Shown piece by piece: positions 16,259 to 26,414 of a stretch of 64,000 nucleotides of DNA (its first letter is position 1; each line of letters opens with the position of its first letter). The DNA is taken from positions 62,001 to 126,000 of the forward strand of contig NZ_BCTU01000012.1 in NCBI RefSeq assembly GCF_001590925.1, in the 5' to 3' direction. Below the pieces are notes generated by a model. The model did not search any database. It worked only from the letters and a program-made list of their open reading frames with translations, and had not been told where the DNA came from. Origin of the DNA: Serratia plymuthica NBRC 102599. Its GTDB lineage: Bacteria; Pseudomonadota; Gammaproteobacteria; Enterobacterales; Enterobacteriaceae. The position numbers were made by a program, and so were the translations under genes.

Positions 16259-17599
16259 TCAGGGAGCGACTTGCTGAATACCACGGCGGTGCGCAAGCGT
16301 GCTGCCGGCCACGAGCTTCTTTTCCGGTTGCAGCAGGGTCATGCACAGCATGCTGCAGAAGGATACCGCGGCGGTGGCGAAGAACATGGCGCCATAGCCG
16401 TGGTGCTGCGCCAACCAACCGCTCAGCATCGGCGCGGTGATCGACGCAATATTGGCGATCGCCAGCGTCATGCCGCTGTAAGCGCCCACCGACGCCTTCG
16501 GCGTGACGTCGATCACCACCGACCAATACACGTTATTCACCAGCGCGTTCAGCGCATTGCCCAGCGTCATCAACAAAATGATTTCGGTCGGCGTGCTCAT
16601 AAACGGGATCAGCAGGAAGCAGGTGGCGGTCAGCAGCAGCGTCACCGCCGCAAACAGGTTGCGCGCCAGCCGCAGGTTGCCAAAACGCCTCAGCAGCGCA
16701 TCGGCGATGCGGCCGCCGAGCAGCACGGTAAAGCAGGCACCGCTCCAGGGGATCATCGCCACATACCACAGCGAGTGCAGATCGTAGTTGAAGGTGTCCT
16801 GCAGGTATTTTGGCCCCCAGGTGACCAGCACAAAGGTAACGTAGAGGAAAGAGAAGTAACCCAGGGCGTTAAACACCAGCGTGCGGTTAGTGAAAAATGC
16901 CCACCACGGCAGGTGCGGTTGTCGGCTGTCCGGTTCCTGATCGGCGCCGATGGTCGCCAGTTCGGCGGCGTTAACCCGAGGATGCTCCTGCGGCGTATCG
17001 GTAAAGACGCGGGCGAACAGCAAAATGGCGATCAGCGAGAACAGGCCCAGCAGGATAAACATGCTGCGCCAGTCATCGGTCAGCAGCAGCAGCCCCACCG
17101 CCAGCGGTGCGGTGAGCAGCGAGCCCACCTGGGTACTCAACAGGCCTATGCCCAATGAAAATCCCCGTTCCTTGCGCGGTGCCCAGTTGGCGATGGTTTT
17201 GTTCATCAGCGCGTAGGCCGGGCCTTCGGCAAAGCCGAACATGATCCGCAGCGCGGCGAAACCCATGATCGCCGAGCCACCGAACAGCGCCACCCCCAAC
17301 TCGCCGGCCCAGGCAGTGGCGATCTCCAGCAGCGACCACAGCGCCCCGGCCATCAGCCAGACTTTTTTGGTGCCGATACGGTCGGCCAGAAAGCCGCCGC
17401 ACAGCGAACCGAACAAATAACCGAAGCCGAAGTAACCCAGTACGGCACCCAGTTGCGCCTTGTTGAAGTTGAATTCATGCGAGATATCGTTGGCGGCGAA
17501 GGATAACGCGCCGCGATCGACGTAGTTGATCAGCGCTATAAAAAACACCATGGCGAAAATACGGTAGCGATAGCGGCTGTCGGTTAAGGCGTTGGTCAT
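16259..17599 (-). CDS. MFS transporter, ACS (organic anion) family
   Basis: 446-residue transporter with about 12 membrane segments. The first helix carries FIALINYVDRGALSFAA, the NYxDR signature of the anion:cation symporter family (hexuronate, glucarate, galactonate and phthalate carriers). The start at 17599 follows AGGAGG; the ORF is open further upstream to 17830 but that sequence is not family-like. No catabolic enzyme or regulator gene is adjacent apart from the convergent LuxR-type gene, so the substrate cannot be assigned. Confidence 0.85.
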   Translation of the reverse strand: MTNALTDSRYRYRIFAMVFFIALINYVDRGALSFAANDISHEFNFNKAQLGAVLGYFGFGYLFGSLCGGFLADRIGTKKVWLMAGALWSLLEIATAWAGELGVALFGGSAIMGFAALRIMFGFAEGPAYALMNKTIANWAPRKERGFSLGIGLLSTQVGSLLTAPLAVGLLLLTDDWRSMFILLGLFSLIAILLFARVFTDTPQEHPRVNAAELATIGADQEPDSRQPHLPWWAFFTNRTLVFNALGYFSFLYVTFVLVTWGPKYLQDTFNYDLHSLWYVAMIPWSGACFTVLLGGRIADALLRRFGNLRLARNLFAAVTLLLTATCFLLIPFMSTPTEIILLMTLGNALNALVNNVYWSVVIDVTPKASVGAYSGMTLAIANIASITAPMLSGWLAQHHGYGAMFFATAAVSFCSMLCMTLLQPEKKLVAGSTLAHRRGIQQVAP

Positions 17600-17862
17600 C
17601 AGCGAACCTCCTGAAACGTTTGATATCAGGACGCTGCAAGGTTGGTGCCAGTCTCGTTGGCCGTTGCGGGACGGGAGATGGCGGCGGTGCGGATGCGTTG
17701 AACGGGCATCCTGCATGGGCATTTGCCCTGTGATGGTGCATGAAAAGGCGACGCCTCTTCGCCGATTCGCACTTGTTGCCGGATTCTGGCTGTATATCTT
17801 ACGGTCAACGGGTATACTGGCCCATTCCATATAAATCCACTTGTATCGCGTGCGAATTCAAC

Positions 17863-18777
17863 ATGCAAAAGTTTGATACCAAGACCTTTCAGGGCCTGAT
17901 CCTGACACTGCAGGACTATTGGGCGCGCCAGGGCTGCACCATTGTTCAACCATTGGACATGGAAGTCGGCGCGGGAACCTCTCACCCGATGACGTGCCTG
18001 CGCGCACTCGGCCCAGAGCCGATTGCCGCCGCCTATGTGCAGCCGTCCCGTCGCCCGACCGACGGCCGTTACGGTGAAAACCCTAACCGCCTGCAACACT
18101 ACTATCAATTCCAGGTGATCATTAAACCGTCGCCGGACAACATTCAGGAACTGTACCTCGGCTCGTTGAAAGAGCTGGGTCTGGATCCGACCATCCACGA
18201 TATCCGCTTCGTAGAAGACAACTGGGAAAACCCGACGCTCGGCGCCTGGGGCCTGGGCTGGGAAGTCTGGCTGAACGGCATGGAAGTGACGCAGTTCACT
18301 TACTTCCAGCAGGTCGGCGGCCTGGAGTGCAAACCGGTTACCGGCGAGATCACTTACGGTCTGGAGCGCCTGGCGATGTACATCCAGGGCGTGGACAGCG
18401 TCTACGATCTGGTCTGGAGCGACGGCCCGCTGGGTGTGACCACCTATGGCGACGTGTTCCACCAGAACGAAGTGGAGCAGTCCACTTACAACTTCGAGTA
18501 TGCCGACGTCGACTTCCTGTTCTCCTGCTTCGAGCAGTACGAGAAAGAAGCTCAGTCGCTGCTGGCGTTGGAAAAACCGCTGCCGTTGCCGGCTTACGAA
18601 CGTATTCTGAAGGCCGGCCACACCTTCAACCTGTTGGATGCGCGCAAGGCGATCTCGGTGACCGAGCGTCAGCGCTATATTCTGCGCATCCGCACGCTGA
18701 CCAAAGCCGTTGCCGAGGCCTACTACGCTTCCCGTGAAGCGCTGGGCTTCCCGATGTGCAAAAAGAACGAGAACTAA
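17863..18777 (+). CDS. glyQ: Glycyl-tRNA synthetase alpha subunit
   Basis: 304-residue catalytic subunit of the heterotetrameric bacterial glycyl-tRNA synthetase (E. coli 303). Characteristic sequences are [20 protein letters not shown] at the start, [38 protein letters not shown] and [20 protein letters not shown] of the class II active site. It activates glycine and charges tRNA-Gly together with GlyS. The start at 17863 is fixed by homology; an open extension upstream is not conserved. glyS follows after 9 bp, forming one operon. Confidence 0.97.
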   Translation: MQKFDTKTFQGLILTLQDYWARQGCTIVQPLDMEVGAGTSHPMTCLRALGPEPIAAAYVQPSRRPTDGRYGENPNRLQHYYQFQVIIKPSPDNIQELYLGSLKELGLDPTIHDIRFVEDNWENPTLGAWGLGWEVWLNGMEVTQFTYFQQVGGLECKPVTGEITYGLERLAMYIQGVDSVYDLVWSDGPLGVTTYGDVFHQNEVEQSTYNFEYADVDFLFSCFEQYEKEAQSLLALEKPLPLPAYERILKAGHTFNLLDARKAISVTERQRYILRIRTLTKAVAEAYYASREALGFPMCKKNEN

Positions 18778-18786
18778 GAGGCAGCC

Positions 18787-20856
18787 ATGACTCAACAGAC
18801 TTTCCTGGTGGAAATCGGCACGGAAGAGCTGCCGCCGAAGGCTCTTCGTTCACTGGCAGAATCCTTTGCCGCGAATTTTACCGCTGAGCTCGATAGCGCC
18901 AACCTCGAGCACGGCGAAGTGAGCTGGTTCGCCGCTCCGCGCCGTCTGGCATTGAAAGTGGCCAATCTGAGCGCCGCACAGTCCGATCGCGAAGTTGAAA
19001 AACGCGGCCCGGCGATCGCCCAGGCGTTCGACGCCGAAGGCAAGCCGAGCAAAGCGGCCGAAGGCTGGGCGCGTGGCTGCGGCATCACTGTCGATCAGGC
19101 AGAGCGCCTGGTGACCGACAAAGGCGAGTGGCTGCTGTATCGCGCCCATGTCAAAGGCCAGTCCGCGCAGGCGCTGCTGGCGGGCATGGTCAGCACTGCG
19201 CTGTCCAAATTGCCGATCCCGAAATTGATGCGCTGGGGCGACTCCGAGGTGCAGTTTGTGCGCCCGGTACACACCGTGACCCTGCTGCTGGGTGCTGAAC
19301 TGATCCCGGGCACCGTGCTGGGCATCGAGTCCGCCCGCACCCTTCGCGGCCACCGTTTTATGGGTGAAGCCGAGTTCACTATCGACAACGCCGACCAATA
19401 CCCGCAGATCCTGCTGGAGCGCGGTAAAGTGATTGCCGATTACGAAGCTCGCAAGGCGCTGATCAAACGTGACGCCGAGCTGGCGGCGCAGCAGATTGGC
19501 GGCAAGGCCGATCTGAGCGAAAGCCTGCTGGAAGAAGTGGCCTCGCTGGTGGAATGGCCGGTGGTGCTGACCGCTAAATTCGAAGAGAAATTCCTGGCGG
19601 TGCCGGCGGAAGCGCTGGTGTACACCATGAAGGGCGACCAGAAGTATTTCCCGGTGTATGACGCCGCGGGCAAACTGCTGCCGAACTTTATCTTCGTGGC
19701 GAATATCGAATCCAAAGATCCGCAGCAAATCATCTCCGGTAACGAGAAGGTAGTGCGTCCGCGTCTGGCCGATGCCGAGTTCTTCTTCAACACCGACCGC
19801 AAAAAACGCCTGGAAGACAATCTGCCGCGTCTGGAAACCGTGCTGTTCCAACAGCAACTGGGCACCCTGCGCGACAAGACCGATCGTATCCAGGCGCTGG
19901 CGGGCTGGGTTGCCAGCCAAATTGGCGCCGACGTAAACCACGCCACCCGCGCGGGCCTGCTGTCGAAGTGCGATCTGATGACCAACATGGTCTTCGAATT
20001 CACCGACACCCAGGGCGTGATGGGCATGCACTACGCGCGCCACGATGGCGAAGCGGAAGACGTTGCCGTTGCGCTGAACGAGCAGTATCAACCGCGTTTT
20101 GCCGGCGATGCGTTGCCGGAATCGCTGGTGGCCTGTTCGCTGGCGATCGCCGACAAGATGGACACCCTGGCCGGTATTTTCGGCATCGGGCAACATCCGA
20201 AAGGCGACAAGGATCCGTTCGCTCTGCGCCGTGCTGCATTGGGCGTGCTGCGTATCATCGTTGAGAAAAACCTGCCGCTGGATCTGCAGACCCTGACCGA
20301 AGAGGCCGTGCGCCTGTACGGCAGCAAACTGAGCAATGCCAAGGTCGTCGACGAGGTTGTCGAATTCATGCTGGGCCGTTTCCGCGCCTGGTATCAGGAA
20401 GAAGGCCACGCCGTCGACACCATTCAGGCGGTGTTGGCACGTCGTCCGACCAAACCGGCGGACTTCGATGCGCGCGTCAAGGCGGTGACCTACTTCCGTA
20501 CGCTGGAAGAAGCGGCGGCGCTGGCGGCGGCCAACAAGCGGGTGTCCAATATCCTGGCTAAATCCACCGATACGCTGAACGATCGCGTTCACGCATCGGT
20601 ATTGAAGGAAGCGGCCGAGATCCAACTGGCGACCCACCTGGTGGTGCTGCGCGACAAGCTGGAGCCGGTGTTCGCGGCAGGCGACTATCAGGATGCGCTG
20701 GTGCAACTGGCTGCCCTGCGCGAGCCGGTGGACGCATTCTTCGACAACGTAATGGTTATGGCAGAGGATGACGCCGTGCGCGTCAATCGCCTGACGCTGC
20801 TGAGCAAGCTGCGTGAGCTGTTCCTGCAAGTGGCGGATATCTCCGTATTGCAGTAA
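18787..20856 (+). CDS. glyS: Glycyl-tRNA synthetase beta subunit
   Basis: 689 residues, the same length as E. coli GlyS. It begins [20 protein letters not shown] and contains the conserved [15 protein letters not shown] and [14 protein letters not shown] motifs, the HD-like region, and a C-terminal anticodon-binding-type domain ([20 protein letters not shown]). The beta subunit binds tRNA-Gly. It is co-transcribed with glyQ and followed by a strong terminator. Confidence 0.97.
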   Translation: MTQQTFLVEIGTEELPPKALRSLAESFAANFTAELDSANLEHGEVSWFAAPRRLALKVANLSAAQSDREVEKRGPAIAQAFDAEGKPSKAAEGWARGCGITVDQAERLVTDKGEWLLYRAHVKGQSAQALLAGMVSTALSKLPIPKLMRWGDSEVQFVRPVHTVTLLLGAELIPGTVLGIESARTLRGHRFMGEAEFTIDNADQYPQILLERGKVIADYEARKALIKRDAELAAQQIGGKADLSESLLEEVASLVEWPVVLTAKFEEKFLAVPAEALVYTMKGDQKYFPVYDAAGKLLPNFIFVANIESKDPQQIISGNEKVVRPRLADAEFFFNTDRKKRLEDNLPRLETVLFQQQLGTLRDKTDRIQALAGWVASQIGADVNHATRAGLLSKCDLMTNMVFEFTDTQGVMGMHYARHDGEAEDVAVALNEQYQPRFAGDALPESLVACSLAIADKMDTLAGIFGIGQHPKGDKDPFALRRAALGVLRIIVEKNLPLDLQTLTEEAVRLYGSKLSNAKVVDEVVEFMLGRFRAWYQEEGHAVDTIQAVLARRPTKPADFDARVKAVTYFRTLEEAAALAAANKRVSNILAKSTDTLNDRVHASVLKEAAEIQLATHLVVLRDKLEPVFAAGDYQDALVQLAALREPVDAFFDNVMVMAEDDAVRVNRLTLLSKLRELFLQVADISVLQ

Positions 20857-20871
20857 GCGGTTCTGCCGTGA

Positions 20872-20895
20872 AAAAGGCGCCTGCGGGCGCCTTTT
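20872..20895 (+). terminator. Rho-independent terminator of glyQS
   Basis: Perfect 10-bp arms AAAAGGCGCC and GGCGCCTTTT around a TGCG loop, 16 bp after the glyS stop. It overlaps the stop region of the convergent Fic remnant and can work in both directions. Confidence 0.9.
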
Positions 20896-21192
20896 CTATT
20901 GCTGGCGGCGCAGGGCTGCGCCTTCTGCGGTGAGCCGGTATTTTTGCAGACGGCTGTTGGGTTTATCCGGTAGCGTCATTTCGATCCATCCTGCATTCAA
21001 CGCCGGTTGCAGATAGCGCTCGCGGAAAGATTTCCGATCCTGCAGTTGCAACGCGCCCTGAATGGCCTCGCGCGACATCTCTCCCTTTAGCGCCGCTAAC
21101 AGCTCGCCGACTTGGGGGGTGACTTGGGGGGTGACTTGGGGGGTAAGACTTTGCTCCAGCGCCCGCAAAATCATCTCCAGCATAAACTCCAC
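20896..21192 (-). pseudogene. C-terminal remnant of a Fic-family (or related) protein
   Basis: 98 codons from a GTG at 21192, translating to MEFMLEMILRALEQSL, three tandem TPQV units, GELLAALKGEMSREAIQGAL and a winged-helix-like end (LQDRKSFRERYLQPALNAGW ... LTAEGAALRRQ). This is the architecture seen at the C-terminus of many Fic-family proteins. The Fic catalytic core (HPFxxGNGR) is absent. The same frame continues upstream without ATG (PFVE precedes FML) to a stop near 21245, so the 5' part has been lost. It might still be expressed as a small DNA-binding protein, but truncation is the simpler reading. Confidence 0.6.
21109..21144 (-). repeat. Three tandem 12-bp units encoding TPQV repeats
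   Basis: Three near-identical 12-bp units (GACTTGGGGGGT on the plus strand) inside the Fic-like remnant encode VTPQVTPQVTPQV. Such repeats are common in this protein class as a linker before the winged-helix domain. Confidence 0.7.
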
Positions 21193-21386
21193 AAAGGGTG
21201 CGCAGTCGGTGCATCTGACAGAGTCCCCGTTACCGTCATTGCGCCGCCTTTAGCCACAGAATCGCAACCGAATGGTGAATCGCGTATCGGATCGCACGCA
21301 GTTGATCTATTCTTATAGGCGCACGGAGTGCAACAAAAGGGACGGAGTCCGATGAGAAAGCAGGTTTATAACAGGAGTTATGTCAC

Positions 21387-22106
21387 ATGGCGGTAGGGAT
21401 CCAGAGCAGAGTTTTCGCGCGTTGGTTGGCCCCGGTATTGGCATTGTTGGTGGTCATGCAATTGACTGCCTGCGGCGATAAAGAGCCGGAACAACGCAAG
21501 GCGTTTGTTGATTACTTACAGAATACGGTTATGCGCAGCGGCGCGAAAATCCCGACGCTGAGCGAAGATCAGAAGCAGAAATTCGGCAACTATGCCGGTG
21601 ATTACGCCATCCTGGTCGGTTTTTCACAGCAGTTGTCCAAATCGCTGGATGCCAGCCTGACGCCGGCGTTGGATCAGATTAACCAGATCCGCACCGCGCA
21701 GGATTACATGAGCAAGCGCGACTCGCTGCAGCAATCCGTTGGGGCGCTGAACCTGCTGGGCCAGCAGATTCAGTCTGCCAAGTCACAGGCGGACACCTCC
21801 CGGGCGGCGCTGAAGCAACCTGACGATCTGAAAGCCGTTTATAATCAGGTGTATGACAAGATTGTCACCGGGCCGGCCAATGCGCTGATGCCGGTTATTC
21901 CTACTACCGCCAGTTTCGTTCAGGATCTGGTGCAGGTCGGGGATTTCCTGCGCACTCAGGGCAATCAGGTAAGCTTTAACAACAACGGCGTGCAGTTCCG
22001 TACTTCTCAGCAGGCAACGCAGTACAACACCATGATGTCGAATCTGGTGGCCAAGCAGCAGGATTTGCTGAATGCACAGAAAACCGTCGCTAGCGTGACC
22101 CAGTAA
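21387..22106 (+). CDS. yiaF: DUF3053 lipoprotein YiaF
   Basis: 239-residue envelope protein with a hydrophobic N-terminal segment and lipobox LTAC at about residue 28, so probably lipidated. The rest is a helical, Gln-rich DUF3053 domain (KAFVDYLQNTVMRSGAKIP; FVQDLVQVGDFLRTQGNQVSF). It matches E. coli YiaF by family; the function is unknown. It stands alone with its own upstream region. Confidence 0.8.
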   Translation: MAVGIQSRVFARWLAPVLALLVVMQLTACGDKEPEQRKAFVDYLQNTVMRSGAKIPTLSEDQKQKFGNYAGDYAILVGFSQQLSKSLDASLTPALDQINQIRTAQDYMSKRDSLQQSVGALNLLGQQIQSAKSQADTSRAALKQPDDLKAVYNQVYDKIVTGPANALMPVIPTTASFVQDLVQVGDFLRTQGNQVSFNNNGVQFRTSQQATQYNTMMSNLVAKQQDLLNAQKTVASVTQ

Positions 22107-22638
22107 TTGTTTTTTAAGAGGCCGGCTTGCCGGCTTCTGTTATTTATCCCCCCAGCTTTCCAATAGCTTGCTCACTTCTTCTCCATCGCTTCTGTACTAC
22201 ACTCAATTCATCATCGTATTTCGTCATGTAGTTTTCTTACATTCATCACATCGCTATTTCCCGGCGGGATGAATGCTCACAGGGAAGGTCTTCCTCAAAC
22301 CAGGATTCGGTAGTCACTGATAAAATAAATTGTGATTAATGTCACAATTTAAAAACAAACACGCGACTAGAAAGTGTGATGCTTATCACTATTTTTGCGC
22401 ATTTACGCGGGTTTTGTTCTCGTTGTGTTTTTTTTACACGGAGTAATTGTGACGAATATCACTGTAAGTGCCCGGTGCATGGGGTGTTTGGTGTGACACT
22501 GATCACGAAAAGTCCGTGAAGTTCGCGTGGTAAAAACAGCGTGATAGAGTCCACTCGCAGACAGCACCAACACGGCTGGATCGTAACAACAATAATCACG
22601 CGCTCTATTGTCAGCGCGTAACAATAGGGGTGTGTTTT
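22107..22638. promoter_or_regulatory. mtlADR control region with four CRP-like sites
   Basis: A 530-bp AT-rich gap before mtlA. It holds four matches to TGTGA-N6-TCACA: 22331-22346 (10/10), 22375-22390 (9/10), 22448-22463 (9/10) and 22492-22507 (9/10). Their centres are spaced 44, 73 and 44 bp. E. coli mtlA is known to have several CRP sites. No gene is seen; small open frames here are not convincing. Confidence 0.8.
22331..22346. promoter_or_regulatory. Consensus-perfect CRP site
   Basis: TGTGATTAATGTCACA is a full match to the CRP half-sites, extended by flanking AAAT/ATTT symmetry. It is the most distal of the four sites upstream of mtlA. Confidence 0.8.
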
Positions 22639-24558
22639 ATGTTTTCACCAGACATCAAAGTCAAAGTTCAAAACTTTGGCCGCTTCCTGAGCAACATGGT
22701 GATGCCCAACATTGGCGCCTTTATCGCCTGGGGTATCATCACCGCGTTATTCATTCCTACCGGCTGGCTGCCGAATGCAACTCTGGCCAAACTGGTTGGC
22801 CCGATGATCACCTACCTGCTGCCGTTGCTGATCGGTTTCACCGGTGGGCGGCTGGTGGGGGGCGATCGCGGCGGTGTGGTCGGTGCCATCACCGCCATGG
22901 GGGTGATCGTCGGTGCAGACATGCCGATGTTCCTCGGTGCGATGATCGCCGGTCCGCTGGGCGGCTGGGCGATCAAGCATTTTGACCGCTGGGTCGACGG
23001 CAAAATCAAAAGCGGTTTCGAGATGTTGGTGAACAACTTCTCGGCCGGCATTATCGGTATGCTGCTGGCGATTTTGGCATTTATGGCCATTGGTCCGTTG
23101 GTCGAAGGGTTGTCGCATATCCTCGCCGCCGGTGTAAATATCATGGTGAGCAACAACCTGTTGCCGCTGGCGTCCATTTTCGTCGAGCCGGCGAAAATCC
23201 TGTTCCTGAACAACGCCATCAACCACGGTATCTTCTCGCCGCTGGGCATTCAGCAGGCTACCGAAACCGGTAAATCTATCTTCTTCCTGATTGAAGCTAA
23301 CCCAGGCCCGGGCATGGGGGTGCTGATGGCATACATGTTCTTTGGCCGCGGCAGCGCCAAGCAGTCTGCCGGCGGTGCGGCGATCATCCACTTCTTCGGG
23401 GGGATCCACGAAATTTACTTCCCGTACGTGCTGATGAATCCACGCCTGCTGCTGGCGGTGATTCTGGGCGGCATGACCGGCGTGTTCACCCTGACCCTGC
23501 TGAACGGCGGCCTGGTGTCTCCGGCTTCGCCTGGCTCCATCCTGGCGGTGCTGGCGATGACACCGAAGGGCGCTTATTTTGCTAACCTGGCGGCGATCGG
23601 TGCAGCCTTTGCCGTGTCCTTCGTGGTCTCCGCTTTCCTGCTGAAAACCTCCAAAGTGAAGGACGAGGACGATTTGGAAGAAGCGACCCGCCGCATGCAT
23701 GAGATGAAATCTCAGGCTAAAGGCGGTGCCGCAGTACAAGCTGCTGTGGACGGCGATTTGACCACTGTGCGTAAAATCATCGTCGCCTGCGATGCGGGTA
23801 TGGGGTCCAGCGCCATGGGCGCCGGCGTGCTGCGCAAAAAAGTGGCGGACGCCGGGCTGAAAAACATCTCCGTGACCAACAGCGCCATCAACAGCCTGCC
23901 GGACGATGTGGATCTGGTGATCACCCACCGCGATCTGACCGAGCGTGCGATGCGCCATGCGCCACAGGCCCAGCACATCTCGCTGACCAACTTCCTCGAC
24001 AGCAAGCTGTACAGCGATCTGACCGAACGCTTGGTGGCGGCCAACAAAATCACCGACAACCAGCAAAAAGTCATCAGCACGTTGGACGACAGCTTTGAAG
24101 CGACCGAGCAAAACCTGTTCAAACTGAGCGAAAGCAACGTGTTCCTTAACCTGCAAGCCAGCGACAAAGAGCAGGCGATACGCTTCGCCGGCGAACAGCT
24201 GGTTAAAGGCGGCTACGTAGAGCCGGAATACGTCCCGGCGATGCTGGAGCGTGAAAAACTCACCTCCACCTATCTGGGCGAGTCGATCGCGGTGCCGCAT
24301 GGCACCATAGAAGCCAAAGATCGGGTGCTGCGCACCGGCGTGGTGTTCTGCCAGTATCCGCAGGGCGTGCGCTTCGGGGATGAAGAGGATGAAGTGGCGC
24401 GGTTGGTTATCGGTATTGCCGCCCGCAACAACGAACATATCCAGGTGATCACCAGCCTGACCAACGCGTTGGATGACGAAGGCGTCATCGAGCGGTTGGC
24501 GAATACCACCAGTGTGCAGGAAGTGTTGGACCTGCTGGGTGGCAAAAAAGTCGGATAA
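22639..24558 (+). CDS. mtlA: PTS mannitol transporter EIICBA
   Basis: 639-residue mannitol-specific permease/phosphotransferase (E. coli 637). Order of domains: membrane IIC (about 1-345, including [20 protein letters not shown] and the GGIHE motif at [14 protein letters not shown]), IIB with the phosphocysteine loop [16 protein letters not shown], and IIA with the phosphohistidine region [12 protein letters not shown]. It imports mannitol while phosphorylating it to mannitol-1-phosphate using HPr. The start at 22639 ([10 protein letters not shown]) follows AGGGGTG; an upstream GTG in frame is less likely. Confidence 0.96.
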   Translation: MFSPDIKVKVQNFGRFLSNMVMPNIGAFIAWGIITALFIPTGWLPNATLAKLVGPMITYLLPLLIGFTGGRLVGGDRGGVVGAITAMGVIVGADMPMFLGAMIAGPLGGWAIKHFDRWVDGKIKSGFEMLVNNFSAGIIGMLLAILAFMAIGPLVEGLSHILAAGVNIMVSNNLLPLASIFVEPAKILFLNNAINHGIFSPLGIQQATETGKSIFFLIEANPGPGMGVLMAYMFFGRGSAKQSAGGAAIIHFFGGIHEIYFPYVLMNPRLLLAVILGGMTGVFTLTLLNGGLVSPASPGSILAVLAMTPKGAYFANLAAIGAAFAVSFVVSAFLLKTSKVKDEDDLEEATRRMHEMKSQAKGGAAVQAAVDGDLTTVRKIIVACDAGMGSSAMGAGVLRKKVADAGLKNISVTNSAINSLPDDVDLVITHRDLTERAMRHAPQAQHISLTNFLDSKLYSDLTERLVAANKITDNQQKVISTLDDSFEATEQNLFKLSESNVFLNLQASDKEQAIRFAGEQLVKGGYVEPEYVPAMLEREKLTSTYLGESIAVPHGTIEAKDRVLRTGVVFCQYPQGVRFGDEEDEVARLVIGIAARNNEHIQVITSLTNALDDEGVIERLANTTSVQEVLDLLGGKKVG

Positions 24559-24571
24559 CAGAATCATTTTA

Positions 24572-24595
24572 AAGGGTGCAGCTTGCTGCACCCTT
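24572..24595 (+). terminator. Intercistronic hairpin between mtlA and mtlD
   Basis: Perfect 10-bp arms AAGGGTGCAG and CTGCACCCTT with a CTTG loop. It lies inside the operon and has no T-tract, so partial termination or mRNA stabilisation of the mtlA segment is more likely than full termination. Confidence 0.5.
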
Positions 24596-24616
24596 CGACA
24601 TTGGAAAGGTAGGAAT

Positions 24617-25768
24617 ATGAAAGCATTACATTTCGGTGCAGGGAATATTGGGCGTGGCTTTATCGGCAAACTGCTGGCGGACGCGCACGCCGAACTGACC
24701 TTTGCCGACGTTAACCAAACCGTGCTGGACTTGCTGAACAGCCGCAAAAGCTATCAGGTTCACGTCGTGGGTGAGCAGGCTCGGGTTGAGGGCGTGAATA
24801 ACGTCAGCGCGGTTAACAGCGGCAGCGAAGAAGCGGTGGCGCTGATCGCCGAAGCGGACATCGTGACTACCGCCGTCGGCCCGCAGATCCTGGCTAAAAT
24901 TGCCGGCACTGTCGCCAAAGGGCTGATCAAACGCCATCAGCAGGGCAACACTCAGCCGCTGAACATCATCGCCTGCGAAAACATGGTGCGCGGCACCAGC
25001 CAGTTAAAACAGCACGTGTTCGACGCGCTGCCGCAAGATGAGCAGGCGTGGGTCGAACAGCATGTCGGTTTTGTCGATTCGGCGGTGGACCGCATCGTGC
25101 CGCCGGCGGAAGCGGGCAGCAACGATCCGCTGGAAGTGACGGTAGAAACCTTCAGCGAATGGATTGTCGATCAGACCCAGTTCAAGGGTCAGCCACCGGC
25201 GATCGCCGGCATGGAACTGACCGATAACCTGATGGCGTTTGTCGAACGCAAGCTGTTTACGCTCAATACCGGCCACGCGATCACCGCTTACCTTGGCCAA
25301 CAGGCCGGTCTGCTGACCATCCGTGATGCGATCCTCGATTCGGCCATCCGCCGCGTGGTGAAAGGCGCGATGGAAGAGAGCGGTGCGGTGTTGATCAAAC
25401 GCTACGGCTTTGACGCCGACAAGCACGCCGCCTACATCGACAAAATCCTCAGCCGCTTTGAAAACCCGTATCTGCACGATGATGTCGAGCGCGTGGGCCG
25501 CCAGCCGCTGCGTAAACTGAGCGCCGGTGATCGCCTGATCAAACCGCTGCTGGGCACGCTGGAATATGGCCTGCCGCACGACAACCTGATCCAGGGCATC
25601 GCCGCTGCCATGAGCTACCGCAGCGAGCAGGATCCGCAGGCGCAAGAGCTGGTGGCGTTGCTGGCCAAACTGGGGCCAAAAGCGGCGCTGGCGCAAATTT
25701 CCGGCTTGCCGGTTGAAAGTGAGGTTGTAGAACAGGCGGTTGCTGTGTATAACGCCATGCAAAAGTAG
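24617..25768 (+). CDS. mtlD: Mannitol-1-phosphate 5-dehydrogenase
   Basis: 383-residue NAD-dependent dehydrogenase (E. coli 382) converting mannitol-1-phosphate to fructose-6-phosphate. The N-terminal Rossmann motif is [20 protein letters not shown], and the polyol-dehydrogenase signature with the catalytic lysine region is visible ([13 protein letters not shown], then [14 protein letters not shown]). The start at 24617 follows AGGAAT; earlier in-frame codons overlap mtlA and are not conserved. It is the second gene of the operon. Confidence 0.96.
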   Translation: MKALHFGAGNIGRGFIGKLLADAHAELTFADVNQTVLDLLNSRKSYQVHVVGEQARVEGVNNVSAVNSGSEEAVALIAEADIVTTAVGPQILAKIAGTVAKGLIKRHQQGNTQPLNIIACENMVRGTSQLKQHVFDALPQDEQAWVEQHVGFVDSAVDRIVPPAEAGSNDPLEVTVETFSEWIVDQTQFKGQPPAIAGMELTDNLMAFVERKLFTLNTGHAITAYLGQQAGLLTIRDAILDSAIRRVVKGAMEESGAVLIKRYGFDADKHAAYIDKILSRFENPYLHDDVERVGRQPLRKLSAGDRLIKPLLGTLEYGLPHDNLIQGIAAAMSYRSEQDPQAQELVALLAKLGPKAALAQISGLPVESEVVEQAVAVYNAMQK

Positions 25769-25775
25769 ATTCAGT

Positions 25776-26414
25776 ATGACGAATCCACGGGCGCGGCAAG
25801 CTGCGCCCCTATACCCCGACTTCAGCATTGACGGCATCTCCCAGGCCATTCGAAAAGCGACGATGATCGAGCCACAGGCATTTGAAAATCAGGTTCTGGA
25901 AAAGCTGAACGCAGGCAAGACGGTGCGCAGTTTTCTGATCGCAGCGGTAGAGCTGCTGGCGGAAGCGCTTAACGTGCTGGTGGTGCAGGTGTTCCGCAAG
26001 GACGACTATGCGGTGAAGTATGCCGTTGAACCGCTATTGTCCGGCGCCGGCCCCTTGGGTGAGCTGTCGGTGCGCCTTAAGCTGATGTACGGGCTGGGCG
26101 TTATCTCGCGTCATGAGTACGAAGATGCCGAACTGCTGATGGCGATGCGTGAAGAGCTCAATCACGACGGCTCGGAATACCGCTTTGTCGACGATGAAAT
26201 CCTCGGCCCGTTCGGCGAACTTCACTGCGTGGCCGCGCTGCCGCCGGTGCCGACTTTTCTGCAGCCCGGCGAAGCGGAAGAATCGCTGATCGCCATGCAG
26301 CGTCAGCGATACCAGCAGGTGGTGCGTTCCACCATGGTGCTGTCGATTACCGATCTGATCGCCGGCATCGGCGCCAAACAGCCGTCCCGGCTTTCTCCTC
26401 TCGGCCGCGGTTAA
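25776..26414 (+). CDS. mtlR: Mannitol operon repressor
   Basis: About 212 residues from the ATG at 25776, 7 bp after mtlD; an alternative ATG at 25863 would give 183 residues. The core (AFENQVLEKLNAGKTVRSFLIAA..., FRKDDYAVKYAVEPLL, REELNHDGSEYRFVDDEILG) is MtlR-specific. MtlR represses the mtl operon in E. coli but has no classical helix-turn-helix and probably acts through another factor. The stop overlaps the converging lysE-like gene by 2 bp. Confidence 0.92.
   Translation: MTNPRARQAAPLYPDFSIDGISQAIRKATMIEPQAFENQVLEKLNAGKTVRSFLIAAVELLAEALNVLVVQVFRKDDYAVKYAVEPLLSGAGPLGELSVRLKLMYGLGVISRHEYEDAELLMAMREELNHDGSEYRFVDDEILGPFGELHCVAALPPVPTFLQPGEAEESLIAMQRQRYQQVVRSTMVLSITDLIAGIGAKQPSRLSPLGRG

Noticed and set aside
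17740-17862. N-terminal extension of glyQ
   Set aside because: Not conserved; the start at 17863 gives the standard 304 residues.
18850-20829. 659-codon open frame opposite glyS
   Set aside because: Antisense shadow of glyS, with no start signal or recognisable domain.
21109-21144. Tandem 12-bp repeat considered as a CRISPR or VNTR locus
   Set aside because: Only three units without spacers, in frame within a protein-coding remnant as TPQV repeats.
22747-24747. 666-codon frame on the minus strand opposite mtlA
   Set aside because: Antisense shadow, no family features, spans the mtlA-mtlD boundary.
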